Positions 16,518 to 26,140 are shown, counted from the stretch's first letter. The stretch is 64,000 nucleotides of DNA from Albimonas pacifica (GCF_900113695.1 NZ_FOQH01000001.1:620001-684000), one strand, 5' to 3'. Numbers and translations are program-made. The notes: generated from the sequence alone by a model not told the origin.

Positions 16518-17681
16518 TCAGAAGACCGGCTTGAAGCCGGCGTCGGCCAGGGCCTTGCGACGGGCCTCGCTCCAGGCCGCGTCCCAGTCGGCGGGCGCCT
16601 GCGCCTTCAGCTCGGCCCAGGCGTCCATCAGCACCTTCTGGCGCTCGATCATCCGTTCGTTGTTGGCCTGGGCGGCCTCGGTCCAGGCGCCGACCTCCTC
16701 GTAGTAGCGGATCGCGCCCTCGTGGTAGGGGACCACCCACTCCAGCGACTGCTGCTCCAGCGCCCAGCCGTCGATGCCCGGGGCCTTGCCCTGGTAGGCG
16801 GGGAAGGTCTCGTACATCGCCTTGGTGAAGTTGTAGACGAGGTCCGCGTCCGTCTCCTCCATCGCGATCATCGCGGGGTAGGGGTAGCCGGCGGTGGGGA
16901 TGCCGCCCTCGGTGGTCTCGGCCACCGCGCCCTCGGTCGCGGTCATGGTGCGCATGTAGGGGGCCACGTCCTTCATCCGCGCCACGCCCTCGGCGTTCGC
17001 GGGATCGACGCGGGGCCAGTGCAGGCCCTCGGGCGAGGCCTCGACCTGGTACATGCCCCCGGCGGTCATCGAGGCGAAGGCCGCGTCCGTCGTGCCGTTG
17101 ATCATGCCGGTCAGGCTGTCGGCGTAGCCGCCGAACTCCACCTTCTCGACGTCGTCCCAGGTCAGGCCGGCGTAGGCGAGGTAGCTCTCGGTGTTCACGT
17201 TCAGCGCCGGCGAGCCCTTGATCCAGGCCACCCGCTTGCCGCGCAGGTCCTCATAGGTCTCGATGCCCGAGGTCTTGGTGACCGCGATCGCCTGGCCGAG
17301 CTTGCCGGCGAAGTTGGTCATCAGCATCCGGACCGGCTGCGGACCCCAGTCCTCGCCCGCGAAGTCGAAGACGCCTTCCTGCATCATGTAGTGCCCGACC
17401 CCGAAGGCCGAGAACGGAACCCGCCCCTGGCGGAGCGGCGCGGCGCGGGCGATGTCGTTCTTGCCGGGCAGGACGCGCAGGCTGACGCCGGCCTCGTCCT
17501 TGAAGGCGCCGCCGATGGCGATCATCTGGTTGAAGCCCGTCGAGCCCGTGTCATAGGCGGTCAGCGCCACGGTCGAGGGCAGGTCGAACTCGGCCGACGC
17601 CGGGCCTGCGAAGGGCAGCGTCAGCGCCAGGGCGCCGACGAGCGACAGGGCGGTTTTCCGGAACGGAACGGTGGGGGGCAA
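16518..17681 (-). CDS. TAXI-family TRAP solute-binding protein
   Basis: The protein has 387 residues. The best start is TTG at 17681, because AGGAGGAG lies seven bases before it. The Sec signal peptide ends at GPASA. Typical TAXI features are YDTGSTGFNQMIAIGGAFKDE, the LRVLPGKNDIARAAPLRQG segment and VAWIKGSPALNVN. It is a close paralogue of the next binding protein upstream and precedes the fused permease by about 100 nt. Confidence 0.92.
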   Translation of the reverse strand: MPPTVPFRKTALSLVGALALTLPFAGPASAEFDLPSTVALTAYDTGSTGFNQMIAIGGAFKDEAGVSLRVLPGKNDIARAAPLRQGRVPFSAFGVGHYMMQEGVFDFAGEDWGPQPVRMLMTNFAGKLGQAIAVTKTSGIETYEDLRGKRVAWIKGSPALNVNTESYLAYAGLTWDDVEKVEFGGYADSLTGMINGTTDAAFASMTAGGMYQVEASPEGLHWPRVDPANAEGVARMKDVAPYMRTMTATEGAVAETTEGGIPTAGYPYPAMIAMEETDADLVYNFTKAMYETFPAYQGKAPGIDGWALEQQSLEWVVPYHEGAIRYYEEVGAWTEAAQANNERMIERQKVLMDAWAELKAQAPADWDAAWSEARRKALADAGFKPVF

Positions 17682-17853
17682 GACAGGTCTCCTCCTGTGG
17701 TTTCTGATTGTCGGCCGACGCCCGCGCGCCGCGCCTCGTCGGGACGAGGGGGCGGCGAACGGGGAGCGGCGGCGGGACGCGCGCGGATCGCGGGCGCCCC
17801 GGTCTTCGGCGGGTCCGGCGTCGGGCCGGGCCTTCGACGGGAAAACGGGCGAC

Positions 17854-17897
17854 GGCGCGGACGGGCGGAGGGGCCTCTCCCCCCGCCCGCCGCGCCG
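17854..17897 (-). terminator. GC hairpin after first TAXI binding-protein gene
   Basis: A long imperfect stem (GGCGCGG..GGGCGG..GGGG pairing with CCCC..CCGCCC..CCGCGCC) lies directly 3' of the minus-strand gene ending at 17905. There is no T tract. It may damp read-through to the downstream transporter genes. Confidence 0.5.
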
Positions 17898-17904
17898 CGC
17901 GCGG

Positions 17905-19050
17905 TCAGAAGACGACCGGCAGGCCCGCGTCCTTCAGCGCCTTGCGGCGCGCCTCGCCCCAGGCGGCTTCCCAGTCGGCGGGCTTCTCGGCCTCGAGCGC
18001 GGCCCAGGCGTCCTGCAGGACCTTCTGGCGCGCGATCAGGCCGTCGTTATGGGCCTGCGCGGCCTCGGTCCAGACGCCGGCCTCCTTGTAGTAGCGGATG
18101 GCGCCGTCGTGGTAGGGGACCACCCACTCGAAGTTCTGGTACTCCAGCGCCCAGCCGTCGATGCCCGGCGCCTTGCCCGAGTAGGCGTCGAACAGCTCGA
18201 ACATCGCCTTGGTCTGGTTGTAGACCAGCTCCTCGTCCTGGTCGGCGTAGGCGATCAGCACGGGGTAGGGATAGGCGGCCGAGGGGATGCCCCCCTCGGT
18301 GGTCTGGGCGACGGCGCCCTTGGTGGCCACGACCGGCTGGAAGTAGGGCGCGATCGCCAGCATCCGCGCGAGCCCTTCCTTGTTCTCCGGATCGATGTGC
18401 GGCCACATCAGCCCGCGGGGCGAGGTCTCCATCTGGAAGGCCGAGCCGGAGGTCATGATCGCGTAGGCCGCGTCCACGTCGCCGTTGACCATGCCGTTCC
18501 AGCTGTCGCCGTAGCCGCCGAACTCGACCACCTCGACGTCGTCCCAGGTCAGGCCGCCGTAGGCGAGGTAGGCCTCCATGTTCACGTTCAGCGCGGGCGC
18601 GCCCTTCACGTAGGCGACGCGCTTGCCCTTCAGGTCGGCGTAGGTCTCGACGCCCGCGTCGGCGGCCACGCCCACGGCCAGCGCCGCCTCGCCGGAGTTG
18701 TTCATCGACACCAGGCGCACCGACTGCGGGCCCCAGCGGTCGGTCCCGAACTCGAACACGCCCTCCTGGAGCATGTAGATGCCCACGCCCATCGCCGAGA
18801 ACGGCGCCCGGCCCTGGCGGACCGGCTCCATGCGGGCGATGTCGTTCTTGCCGGGCAGCACGCGCAGGTTGGTGCCGGTGGCGTCCTGCATGGCCGCGCC
18901 GATGGCCACCGCCTGGGAATAGCCCGAGGAGCCGGTGTCGTAGGCGGTCCAGACGAGCTGGTCGGGCAGCTCGAGGTCGGCGGCGTGCAGGGGGGCGGCC
19001 AGCGCAGCGGCCGCGGCGCCCGCGGCGCAGAGCGCGCGAAGATGCTTCAT
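17905..19050 (-). CDS. TAXI-family TRAP solute-binding protein, second copy
   Basis: The protein has 381 residues, with GGAGG before the ATG and a Sec signal ending near LHA. It parallels its neighbour throughout: YDTGSSGYSQAVAIGAAMQD, LRVLPGKNDIARMEPVRQG, VAYVKGAPALNVN, GIDGWALEYQNFEWVVPYHDGAIRYY (shared with the neighbour as DGWALEQQSLEWVVPYHEGAIRYY-like text). Two binding proteins feeding one permease suggests duplication with divergence in affinity or ligand. Confidence 0.92.
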   Translation of the reverse strand: MKHLRALCAAGAAAAALAAPLHAADLELPDQLVWTAYDTGSSGYSQAVAIGAAMQDATGTNLRVLPGKNDIARMEPVRQGRAPFSAMGVGIYMLQEGVFEFGTDRWGPQSVRLVSMNNSGEAALAVGVAADAGVETYADLKGKRVAYVKGAPALNVNMEAYLAYGGLTWDDVEVVEFGGYGDSWNGMVNGDVDAAYAIMTSGSAFQMETSPRGLMWPHIDPENKEGLARMLAIAPYFQPVVATKGAVAQTTEGGIPSAAYPYPVLIAYADQDEELVYNQTKAMFELFDAYSGKAPGIDGWALEYQNFEWVVPYHDGAIRYYKEAGVWTEAAQAHNDGLIARQKVLQDAWAALEAEKPADWEAAWGEARRKALKDAGLPVVF

Positions 19051-19374
19051 GATTTCCTCCCGGTGGTCGATCCGGCCGCGTTGATCCGGCCTTGGTCGGT
19101 TGCTTTTGCGGCGTCAGACTTTCGAGAAACCTGCCGGCAGTCAAGGTGACGGGCGCGGCGCCCGGCGCGGAAACCGGACCCCGGGGCGCCGGATGGGCCG
19201 GAAAGCGTGAATCGGGCCTCACGCCCCGGGCGACGTTGCGGCGCCGCAATCCTGAGCGCGATGATCGGGATTGACGAATCCGACTGTTTCGCTCAGAAAA
19301 TTGGGAGACGCCGACGGAGAGGGGATCGGCCCCGTCGAATCGGCGTCTGACGCGACTTGGAGCGGAGCGGACGC
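19051..19374. promoter_or_regulatory. Divergent promoter region, TAXI operon / HemP operon
   Basis: These 324 bases contain no gene. Toward the minus strand, TTGACT (19144-19139) and AAGTCT (19121-19116) are 17 bp apart and could promote the TAXI operon. Toward the plus strand, TTGACG (19271-19276) with CAGAAA 17 bp later could promote the HemP operon. Both -10 elements are weak. No certain iron-responsive box is visible. Confidence 0.4.
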
Positions 19375-19533
19375 ATGCTGCGGACCCTTCTCAGGCGGAC
19401 CTTCTCGGCGGCGGGCCTTCCCCGACCGACGGCCGAGCGATCCGACGCCTGGACGGCGCTGCTGACCGGCGACCTCGCCCCGCTCGACATCAGTGTTGAA
19501 CGCTGGCTCGACCGGCTTGAGGAGGCGAGATGA
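19375..19533 (+). CDS. Small protein coupled to HemP
   Basis: The open frame encodes 52 residues (starting MLRTLLRRTFSAAG, ending WLDRLEEAR). Its stop overlaps the hemP start as ATGA (19530-19533), the usual sign of translational coupling. AGCGGAG precedes its ATG at a workable distance. The product is basic at the N-terminus and acidic at the end, with no known domain. It could be a real small protein or a leader that sets hemP translation. Confidence 0.55.
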   Translation: MLRTLLRRTFSAAGLPRPTAERSDAWTALLTGDLAPLDISVERWLDRLEEAR

Positions 19534-19769
19534 GCTATCTCCGACCGATTTCCGAACCTGGCTCCCCCGCCGCCGAGGCGCAGACCGCCGAGGCCCGCGC
19601 CCTTGTGCCGGGCGCCGAGCGCGCCCGCCGCGAGGCGGAGCTCAAATCGCCCCCGATGCACGACGCCCGCGCCCTGACCGGCGGCGGCTCCGAGGCGCGC
19701 ATCGTCCTCGACGGCTCGGTCTACACCCTGCGGGTGACCCGGCTGAAGAAGCTGATCCTGACGAAATGA
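19530..19769 (+). CDS. hemP: Hemin uptake protein HemP
   Basis: The product is 79 residues. The C-terminal half matches HemP/HmuP: RALTGGGSEARIVLDG followed by SVYTLRVTRLKKLILTK, the core of the family. HemP proteins are small and needed for expression or use of haem uptake receptors in several proteobacteria. No haem receptor gene is adjacent. The first 40 residues are variable and the family commonly starts later, but GAGGAGGCG just upstream supports this ATG. Confidence 0.88.
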   Translation: MSYLRPISEPGSPAAEAQTAEARALVPGAERARREAELKSPPMHDARALTGGGSEARIVLDGSVYTLRVTRLKKLILTK

Positions 19770-19823
19770 TCCGCCGGCGCGGCGGGGCCCCCGGGGCCCG
19801 CGCCGCGCCCGGAGACCGATCCG

Positions 19824-19848
19824 AAAAGGGGCGCCGCGCGCCCCTTTT
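19824..19848. terminator. Bidirectional terminator, hemP / gntR
   Basis: AAAAGGGGCGC (19824-19834) pairs perfectly with GCGCCCCTTTT (19838-19848) over a 3-nt loop. The A and T runs at the stem ends allow termination in both directions, which fits its place between convergent hemP and the GntR gene. Confidence 0.9.
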
Positions 19849-19878
19849 CGCGTTCCCCGCGCCGCGGAGCCGGTGCGG

Positions 19879-20673
19879 TCAGCGGAACGGGGCGGGCCGG
19901 GTCAGCGCCTGGGCCAGCGACATCGGCGGCGTCGGACGCTCGTCGAGGTCGAGGCCCGAGCGCAGGTCGACGATGTGCCCGCGCATGATCTCGGCCGCGG
20001 CCTCCCCGTCATGGGCCTCCAGCGCCTCGACGAGGGCGGAGTGGGCGTGGCTCTCGCAGGTCGCATCCGCCCGCCGCCAGTAGAGCGCGATGATCAGCGA
20101 CGAGCGCGCCACCAGCGCGCGCACCATCCCCGCCAGCACCTGCTGGTCGGCGATGTCGCAGATCCGGACGTGAAAATCCCCCGACAGCGCCAGCGCGCGG
20201 CCCTTGTCGTCGGCCGCCACGGTGACGTGCTCGTGCGCGAGATGGGCGCGCAGGGCGGCGCAGTGCTCGGGCGTGGCGACCTCGGCGGCGAGCCGCGCGA
20301 TGCGCGGCTCGATCAGGGCGCGGGCCTCGAAGACCTCGTTGGCCTCGCGCCGCGTGGGGCGGGCGACGAAGGCGCCGCGGTTGCGCTCGATCGTGGCGAG
20401 GCCGGAATGGGCCAGCGCGTGCAGCGCCTGCCGGGCCACGGTGCGCGAGGCGCCGAAGAGCTCGCCGACCTCGTCCTCCGACAGTTTCGCGCCGGGGGAG
20501 ATGCGATGCTCCAGGATCGCCGAATGCAGGCGCGCGCAGATGTCGAGCGCGCGGCCGGGAGGCAGGGAGAACAGGCGCGCGGCCTCCTCGCCGAAGGCGG
20601 GGCCGGGGGCGGCGCCTCCGTCCTCCGCCGCGGCGGCCTCCTCGAGGCCGGGGCTGCTGTCGCCGAGGGTCAT
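19879..20673 (-). CDS. GntR family regulator, FadR (FCD) subgroup
   Basis: The protein has 264 residues. The chosen ATG has AGGAG six bases upstream. A winged HTH occupies about residues 42-105 (LHSAILEHRISPGAKLSEDEVGELFG, then SRTVARQALHAL) and the FCD ligand domain about 110-245, with ARALIEPRIARLAA and HVRICDIADQQV supplying likely metal-binding Asp and His residues. It is divergent from the ABC operon and probably represses it until an imported compound binds. CGGATACGA boxes in the shared region are candidate sites. Confidence 0.9.
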   Translation of the reverse strand: MTLGDSSPGLEEAAAAEDGGAAPGPAFGEEAARLFSLPPGRALDICARLHSAILEHRISPGAKLSEDEVGELFGASRTVARQALHALAHSGLATIERNRGAFVARPTRREANEVFEARALIEPRIARLAAEVATPEHCAALRAHLAHEHVTVAADDKGRALALSGDFHVRICDIADQQVLAGMVRALVARSSLIIALYWRRADATCESHAHSALVEALEAHDGEAAAEIMRGHIVDLRSGLDLDERPTPPMSLAQALTRPAPFR

Positions 20674-20741
20674 CGCCGCTCCTGCAAGCTGTCTCGCCTG
20701 ATGGTTAGCGCAACCGGGACGGGGAAGCAAAGCCGGGTGAT

Positions 20742-20771
20742 CGGATACGATTCCATGTTCAACGGATACGA
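20742..20771. promoter_or_regulatory. Candidate GntR operator, two CGGATACGA boxes
   Basis: CGGATACGA occurs at 20742-20750 and again at 20763-20771, 21 bp apart (two helical turns), in the 349-base divergent region 20674-21022. A weaker inverted form lies at 20784-20792 (TCGTGTTCG). No gene is seen in the rest of that region. Binding by the neighbouring GntR protein is inference from position. Confidence 0.5.
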
Positions 20772-21022
20772 ACAACCCTGACATCGTGTTCGATATGCCC
20801 ATGGATGCGGCGCCCCCCTGCACAGGCGCCCGCGCCTTCGGCAGATGGACGCCGATCCCGCCTTGCAGCAGGCTGCGGCGCCGCGCGATCCCGCCGTGGG
20901 ACGCGCAGGCTTGCCTGTCGCTGCGGCGCGCGCGGGGCCGGGCGGCGAAACTGGCACGCGGCTTGCTGCGTCGTCGGGGTCGCGGACGGGCGACGCGCGG
21001 CATGGGAAGGGACGGGCAGGGC

Positions 21023-22012
<990 letters not shown>

Positions 22013-22097
22013 GCCGCCGCGCGCGCAAGAGGCGCGCGCCGCAGTCATCCGGGGCGGTCCGCCTGGCCGTCCTGCAACAGGGAGAAGGGAACAGGGC

Positions 22098-23399
22098 ATG
22101 ACCGAGATGAAGAAAGTCACGACGAAGAACGGCGGCTGGAGCCGGCGCGCGGTGCTCAAGGGCGGCGCGGCCGCGGTGGGCGCGGCGGCGGGGTCGGGCG
22201 TGCTGGGCGCGCCGATGATCTGGGCGCAGGAGATCAAGGACGTGACGCTGCGCCAGTTCGGCACGGGCGTCTCGAACCTCAACGAGGTGGCGCAGAAGGT
22301 GAAGGAGGACCTGGGCTTCACGCTGGAGATGACGGCGCTGGATTCCGACAGCGTCACCCAGCGCGCGGCGACGCAGCCCAACAGCTTCGACATCGCCGAC
22401 ATCGAGTACTGGATCTGCAAGAAGGTCTGGGGCGCGGGCAACCTGCAGGCGATGGACACCTCGAAAATCGCCAACTACGACAAGATCGTGGGCATCTTCA
22501 AATCGGGCAAGCTGACGCCTGAGAGCGTCATCGCCCAGGGCACCGCGCCGCATACGGTGGGCTTCACCGAAGGTCCGGGCTCGAAGACCTTCGCCGATAC
22601 CGAGACCGGCTGGATGACGCTGATCCCCACGATCTACAACGCCGACACGCTGGGCATCCGCCCCGACCTGATCGGGCGGCCGATCAACAACTGGCATGAG
22701 CTGCTGAACCCCGAGTTCCAGGGCAAGGCCTCGATCCTCGACATCTCCTCGATCGGGATCATGGACATGGCCATGGTCTGCGAGTCGATGGGCGAGATCC
22801 AGTACGGCGACAAGGGCAACATGACGACGGAGGAGATCGACAAGACCATCGCGATCTTCACCGACGCCAAGAAGCGCGGCCAGTTCCGCGCCTTCTGGAA
22901 GAGCTTCGACGAGAGCGTGAACTTCATGGCCTCGGGCGAGGTGGTGATCCAGTCGATGTGGTCGCCCGCGATCACCGCGGTGAAGTCGAAGGGCATCCCC
23001 TGCGTCTACCAGCCGCTGGAAGAGGGCTACCGGAGCTGGGGCGGCGGTCTGGGCCTGTCGGCGGCGCTGTCGGGGATCGAGCTCGAAGCGGCCTACGAGT
23101 ACATCAACTGGTATCTCTCGGGCTGGGTCGGCGGCTTCCTGATGCGCCAGGGCTACTACTCGGCGGTGCCCGAGACCTCCAAGGAGTTCATGACCGAGAA
23201 CGAGTGGGGCTACTGGTTCGAGGGCAAGGAGGCCGTGGAGCCGATCGCCAACCCGTTCGGCGACGTGATGGCCCAGGCCGGCGAAGTCCGCGACGGCGGC
23301 TCGTTCTACGAGCGCATGGGCTCGGTCGCCTGCTGGAACGCGGTGATGGACGAGAACAAGTACCTCGTGCGCAAGTGGAACGAGTTCATCGCCGCCTGA
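22098..23399 (+). CDS. ABC transporter substrate-binding protein (PotD-like)
   Basis: The product has 433 residues with a Tat signal (SRRAVLKGG, hydrophobic run, GAPMIWAQE). The body is a bilobed binding protein of the polyamine/iron group, with ADIEYWICKKVWGAGNLQAM, ETGWMTLIPTIYNADTLGIRPD and YEYINWYLSGWVGGFLMRQGY. The ligand could be a polyamine, an amino compound or a hydantoin, given the racemase at the operon end. A palindromic repeat follows the stop and separates it from the permease genes. Confidence 0.92.
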   Translation: MTEMKKVTTKNGGWSRRAVLKGGAAAVGAAAGSGVLGAPMIWAQEIKDVTLRQFGTGVSNLNEVAQKVKEDLGFTLEMTALDSDSVTQRAATQPNSFDIADIEYWICKKVWGAGNLQAMDTSKIANYDKIVGIFKSGKLTPESVIAQGTAPHTVGFTEGPGSKTFADTETGWMTLIPTIYNADTLGIRPDLIGRPINNWHELLNPEFQGKASILDISSIGIMDMAMVCESMGEIQYGDKGNMTTEEIDKTIAIFTDAKKRGQFRAFWKSFDESVNFMASGEVVIQSMWSPAITAVKSKGIPCVYQPLEEGYRSWGGGLGLSAALSGIELEAAYEYINWYLSGWVGGFLMRQGYYSAVPETSKEFMTENEWGYWFEGKEAVEPIANPFGDVMAQAGEVRDGGSFYERMGSVACWNAVMDENKYLVRKWNEFIAA

Positions 23400-23405
23400 C
23401 GGCGC

Positions 23406-23470
23406 GGTCGGCGGGACGGCTCTGTTTCGCGCCTGCGGCGCGAAAGGCGCCCGCCCGCCGACCCCCTCGC
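23406..23470. repeat. Palindromic repeat, copy A
   Basis: This copy has outer arms GTCGGCGGG and CCCGCCGAC, the shared box ACGGCTCTG, and an inner hairpin TTTCGCGCC (23425-23433) / GGCGCGAAA (23437-23445). The inner stem differs from copies B-D yet stays perfectly paired. It lies between the binding-protein and permease genes of one operon. Confidence 0.85.
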
Positions 23471-23538
23471 ACGCATCCGGCCTCCGCCTGCGCGGCGGGG
23501 GCCGGGGTCCGCAACGCCCGACATGCAGGGACGCCGAG

Positions 23539-24453
23539 ATGACCGACATGCCGCTCGACGCCGCGCCGCCGGCGGAGACGTCCCAGGCCTCAGAGGTGCG
23601 CACGCTGCCCGGCTGGCTGGCCTCCTGGCTGCTGGTGAGCCCGCTGGCCCTGGTGCTGGCGGTGTTCCTGCTGATCCCCATCGCGGTGATCGTCACCGTC
23701 AGCTTCTGGGGCTACAACGAGTGGGACTTCTTCCCCGACTTCACCTTCGAGAACTACGAGTATCTGCTGTCCTCGTCGGTGACCTGGGCGACCTATCTCA
23801 ACACGCTGAAATACGTGGCGCTGTCGTGGCTGTTCACCGCTTCGATCGGCTTCACGGCGGCCTATTTCCTGGCCTTCCACATCCGCTCGACCGTGTGGCA
23901 GGTGGCGCTGTTCCTGGTCTGCACGATCCCGTTCTGGACCTCGAACATCATCCGCATGATCTCCTGGGTGCCGTTCCTGGGGCGCAACGGGCTGGCGAAC
24001 CAGTTCCTGCAGGGCATTGGCGTGATCGACGAACCGCTGGAGTTCCTGCTGTTCTCGGACTTCGCGGTCGTGCTGGCCTTCGTGCACCTCTACACGCTGT
24101 TCATGGTGGTGCCGATCTTCAATTCGATGATGCGCATCGACCGGAGCCTGATCGAGGCGGCGCGGGACCAGGGGGCGAGCGGGTTCCAGATCCTCACCAA
24201 CGTGATCCTGCCGCTGTCGAAGCCGGGGCTGATGATCGGCTCGATCTTCGTGGTGACGCTGGTGATGGGGGATTTCATCACCGTGCGGTTCATGAGCGGG
24301 TCTCAGTCGGCCTCGGTGGGGCGGATCATCCAGAACGAGATCGCGCTCCTGCAGTATCCGGCCGCCGCGGCCTCGGCGGTGGTGCTGCTGATCACGGTGC
24401 TGATCATGATCGCCGTGATGCTGCGGCTGGTCGACATCCGCAAGGAGCTCTGA
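23539..24453 (+). CDS. ABC transporter permease (PotB-like)
   Basis: The protein has 304 residues and six predicted helices. The EAA loop that contacts the ATPase reads IEAARDQGASGFQILTNVILPLSKPG. The first helix follows an N-terminal cytoplasmic tail of about 28 residues. It forms the membrane channel with the next gene's product, 3 nt downstream. Confidence 0.93.
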   Translation: MTDMPLDAAPPAETSQASEVRTLPGWLASWLLVSPLALVLAVFLLIPIAVIVTVSFWGYNEWDFFPDFTFENYEYLLSSSVTWATYLNTLKYVALSWLFTASIGFTAAYFLAFHIRSTVWQVALFLVCTIPFWTSNIIRMISWVPFLGRNGLANQFLQGIGVIDEPLEFLLFSDFAVVLAFVHLYTLFMVVPIFNSMMRIDRSLIEAARDQGASGFQILTNVILPLSKPGLMIGSIFVVTLVMGDFITVRFMSGSQSASVGRIIQNEIALLQYPAAAASAVVLLITVLIMIAVMLRLVDIRKEL

Positions 24454-24456
24454 GCC

Positions 24457-25299
24457 ATGTCCGAGAAACGCGGCGCGGCCTTCTACGTCCTCGCGATCTT
24501 CTTCGCCCTGTTCGTGGCCTTTCTCTACGGGCCGATCGTGACCATCGGGATCCTGAGCTTCCAGGGGCCCTCGGGGGGGCTGACCTTTCCGATGAACGGG
24601 GTCTCGACCCACTGGTTCTTCGACCTGTTCGAGCAGCAGGCGGTGGGGGACTTCTGGGGGTCCTTCTCGCGCAGCTTCATGCTGGGGCTGATGGTGATGG
24701 CGGTGACCGTGGTGGTCTCGGTGATGGCGGGGCTGGCGTTCCGGCGGCGCTTCGTCGGCGCGACCTGGCTGTTCTACCTCGCCGTGACCTCGCTGATCAT
24801 CCCCTCGATCCTGGTCTCGCTGGGGGTGGGGCTGATGTTCGACATCGCAGGCATCACGCCGAACTGGTTCAGCTCGGCCTTCGGGGCGCAGCTGACCTGG
24901 ACGCTGCCCTTCGGCCTGCTGATCATGTTCGCGGTGTTCAACCGCTTCGACAAGAGCTACGAGGAGGCCGCCCGCGACCTGGGCGCCACGCCCTGGCAGA
25001 CGGTGCGCCACGTGGTGCTGCCGATCATCGGGCCCTCGCTGATCGGCGTCGCGCTGTTCGGCTTCACGCTGAGCTACGACGAATTCGCGCGCACGCTGAT
25101 GACCGCGGGGTCGAGGAACACGCTGCCGCTGGAGATCTTCGGCATGACCACCAACGTGACCACGCCGGTGCTCTATGCGCTGGGGACGCTGACCACGGTG
25201 TTCAGCTTCCTGATCATCTGCGCGGCGCTGGGCGCGGTGGCGCTGACCCGGCGGCGCAAGGCGCGCGGGCCCTCGGACGCCGGCAAGGGGATGGTGTGA
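24457..25299 (+). CDS. ABC transporter permease (PotC-like)
   Basis: The protein has 280 residues and six predicted helices, with the EAA loop YEEAARDLGATPWQTVRHVVLPIIGPSL. It is the second half of the permease pair. Its stop overlaps a possible GTG start of the racemase gene, so the racemase is in the same transcript and probably coupled. Confidence 0.93.
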   Translation: MSEKRGAAFYVLAIFFALFVAFLYGPIVTIGILSFQGPSGGLTFPMNGVSTHWFFDLFEQQAVGDFWGSFSRSFMLGLMVMAVTVVVSVMAGLAFRRRFVGATWLFYLAVTSLIIPSILVSLGVGLMFDIAGITPNWFSSAFGAQLTWTLPFGLLIMFAVFNRFDKSYEEAARDLGATPWQTVRHVVLPIIGPSLIGVALFGFTLSYDEFARTLMTAGSRNTLPLEIFGMTTNVTTPVLYALGTLTTVFSFLIICAALGAVALTRRRKARGPSDAGKGMV

Positions 25300-25304
25300 G
25301 GGCG

Positions 25305-25976
25305 ATGCGCCTGCTGATCGTGAACCCGAACTCCACCGCCTCGATGACGCGGTCGATCGGGGCGGCCGCGCGGGCCGTGGCCGGGCCGGGGACGGAGATC
25401 GCGGCGGTGAACCCCGCGGGCTCTCCCCCCGCCATCCAGGGCGCGGCGGACGGGGAGGCGGCGCTGCCGCACCTGCTGGCGCTGCACGCGGCCGAGACGG
25501 CGCGGCTCTCCCCCACGGCGGCGATCGTGGCCTGTTTCGACGACACCGGGGTGTGGGAGCTGAAGGCGAGCGCCCCCCATCCGGTGATCGGCATCGGCGA
25601 GGCGGGGATGATGGCGGCGGCCCTGCGCGGGCGACGGTTCTCGGTGGTCACGACCCTCGAGGTCTCGGTGCCGGTGATCGCGGAGAACGCGGTCCGCTAC
25701 GGGTTCGGGGAACGCTGCACGAAGGTCCGCGCCTCGGGCGTGCCGGTGCTGGCGCTGGAGGAGGACCCCGAGGCCTCGGCCCGCGCGGTGCGCGAGGAGG
25801 TGCTGCGCGCGGCGGCCGAGGACGGGATCGAGGCGGTGGTGCTGGGCTGCGCGGGCATGGCTCATCTCGCCGACGGCATGGCCCGCGACGCGGGCTTGCC
25901 GGTGATCGACGGGGTGGCCGCGGCGGTGCGCCTCGCCGAGGCGCTGCACGGGCTTCCGGGGATGCGCGCCGCCTGA
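25305..25976 (+). CDS. Hydantoin racemase / Asp-Glu racemase family
   Basis: The product is 223 residues. The start RLLIVNPNSTASMT is characteristic of hydantoin racemases. The two catalytic cysteines are in VACFDDTG and VLGCAGM. Such enzymes interconvert D- and L-5-substituted hydantoins, though related members act on other small ring compounds. No hydantoinase or carbamoylase gene is adjacent, so the pathway here is open. A GTG nine bases earlier is an alternative start. It is the last gene of the ABC operon. Confidence 0.85.
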   Translation: MRLLIVNPNSTASMTRSIGAAARAVAGPGTEIAAVNPAGSPPAIQGAADGEAALPHLLALHAAETARLSPTAAIVACFDDTGVWELKASAPHPVIGIGEAGMMAAALRGRRFSVVTTLEVSVPVIAENAVRYGFGERCTKVRASGVPVLALEEDPEASARAVREEVLRAAAEDGIEAVVLGCAGMAHLADGMARDAGLPVIDGVAAAVRLAEALHGLPGMRAA

Positions 25977-25982
25977 GCGGGG

Positions 25983-26046
25983 GCCGGCGGGGCGGCTCTG
26001 TCGCGGGCTGCGCCCGCGAGGCGCCCGCCCGCCGACCCCGTCGCCG
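25983..26046. repeat. Palindromic repeat, copy B
   Basis: This copy has the CGGCTCTG box, inner hairpin TCGCGGGC-TGC-GCCCGCGA and the right arm CCCGCCGAC followed by CCCGTCGCCGG. The left outer arm is partly decayed (GCCGGCGGG). It starts seven bases after the racemase stop. Confidence 0.85.
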
Positions 26047-26049
26047 GCC

Positions 26050-26080
26050 CGATCGCCGGCCGCCTGCGCGCCGGCGATCG
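26050..26080 (+). terminator. Hairpin after copy B, end of ABC operon
   Basis: CGATCGCCGGC (26050-26060) pairs perfectly with GCCGGCGATCG (26070-26080) around CGCCTGCGC. With repeat B it makes a double hairpin after the operon. No T tract follows. It may terminate or protect the transcript. Confidence 0.55.
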
Positions 26081-26140
26081 CCTTCGATCCGATGCAGGTT
26101 GCGCTTGACAGGCGGGGCGGGGGCGGGGCCTCTCGGGTCC

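Noticed and set aside
25305-25976. Complete hydantoin-use operon.
   Set aside because: Only the racemase is present; no hydantoinase or carbamoylase gene lies nearby.
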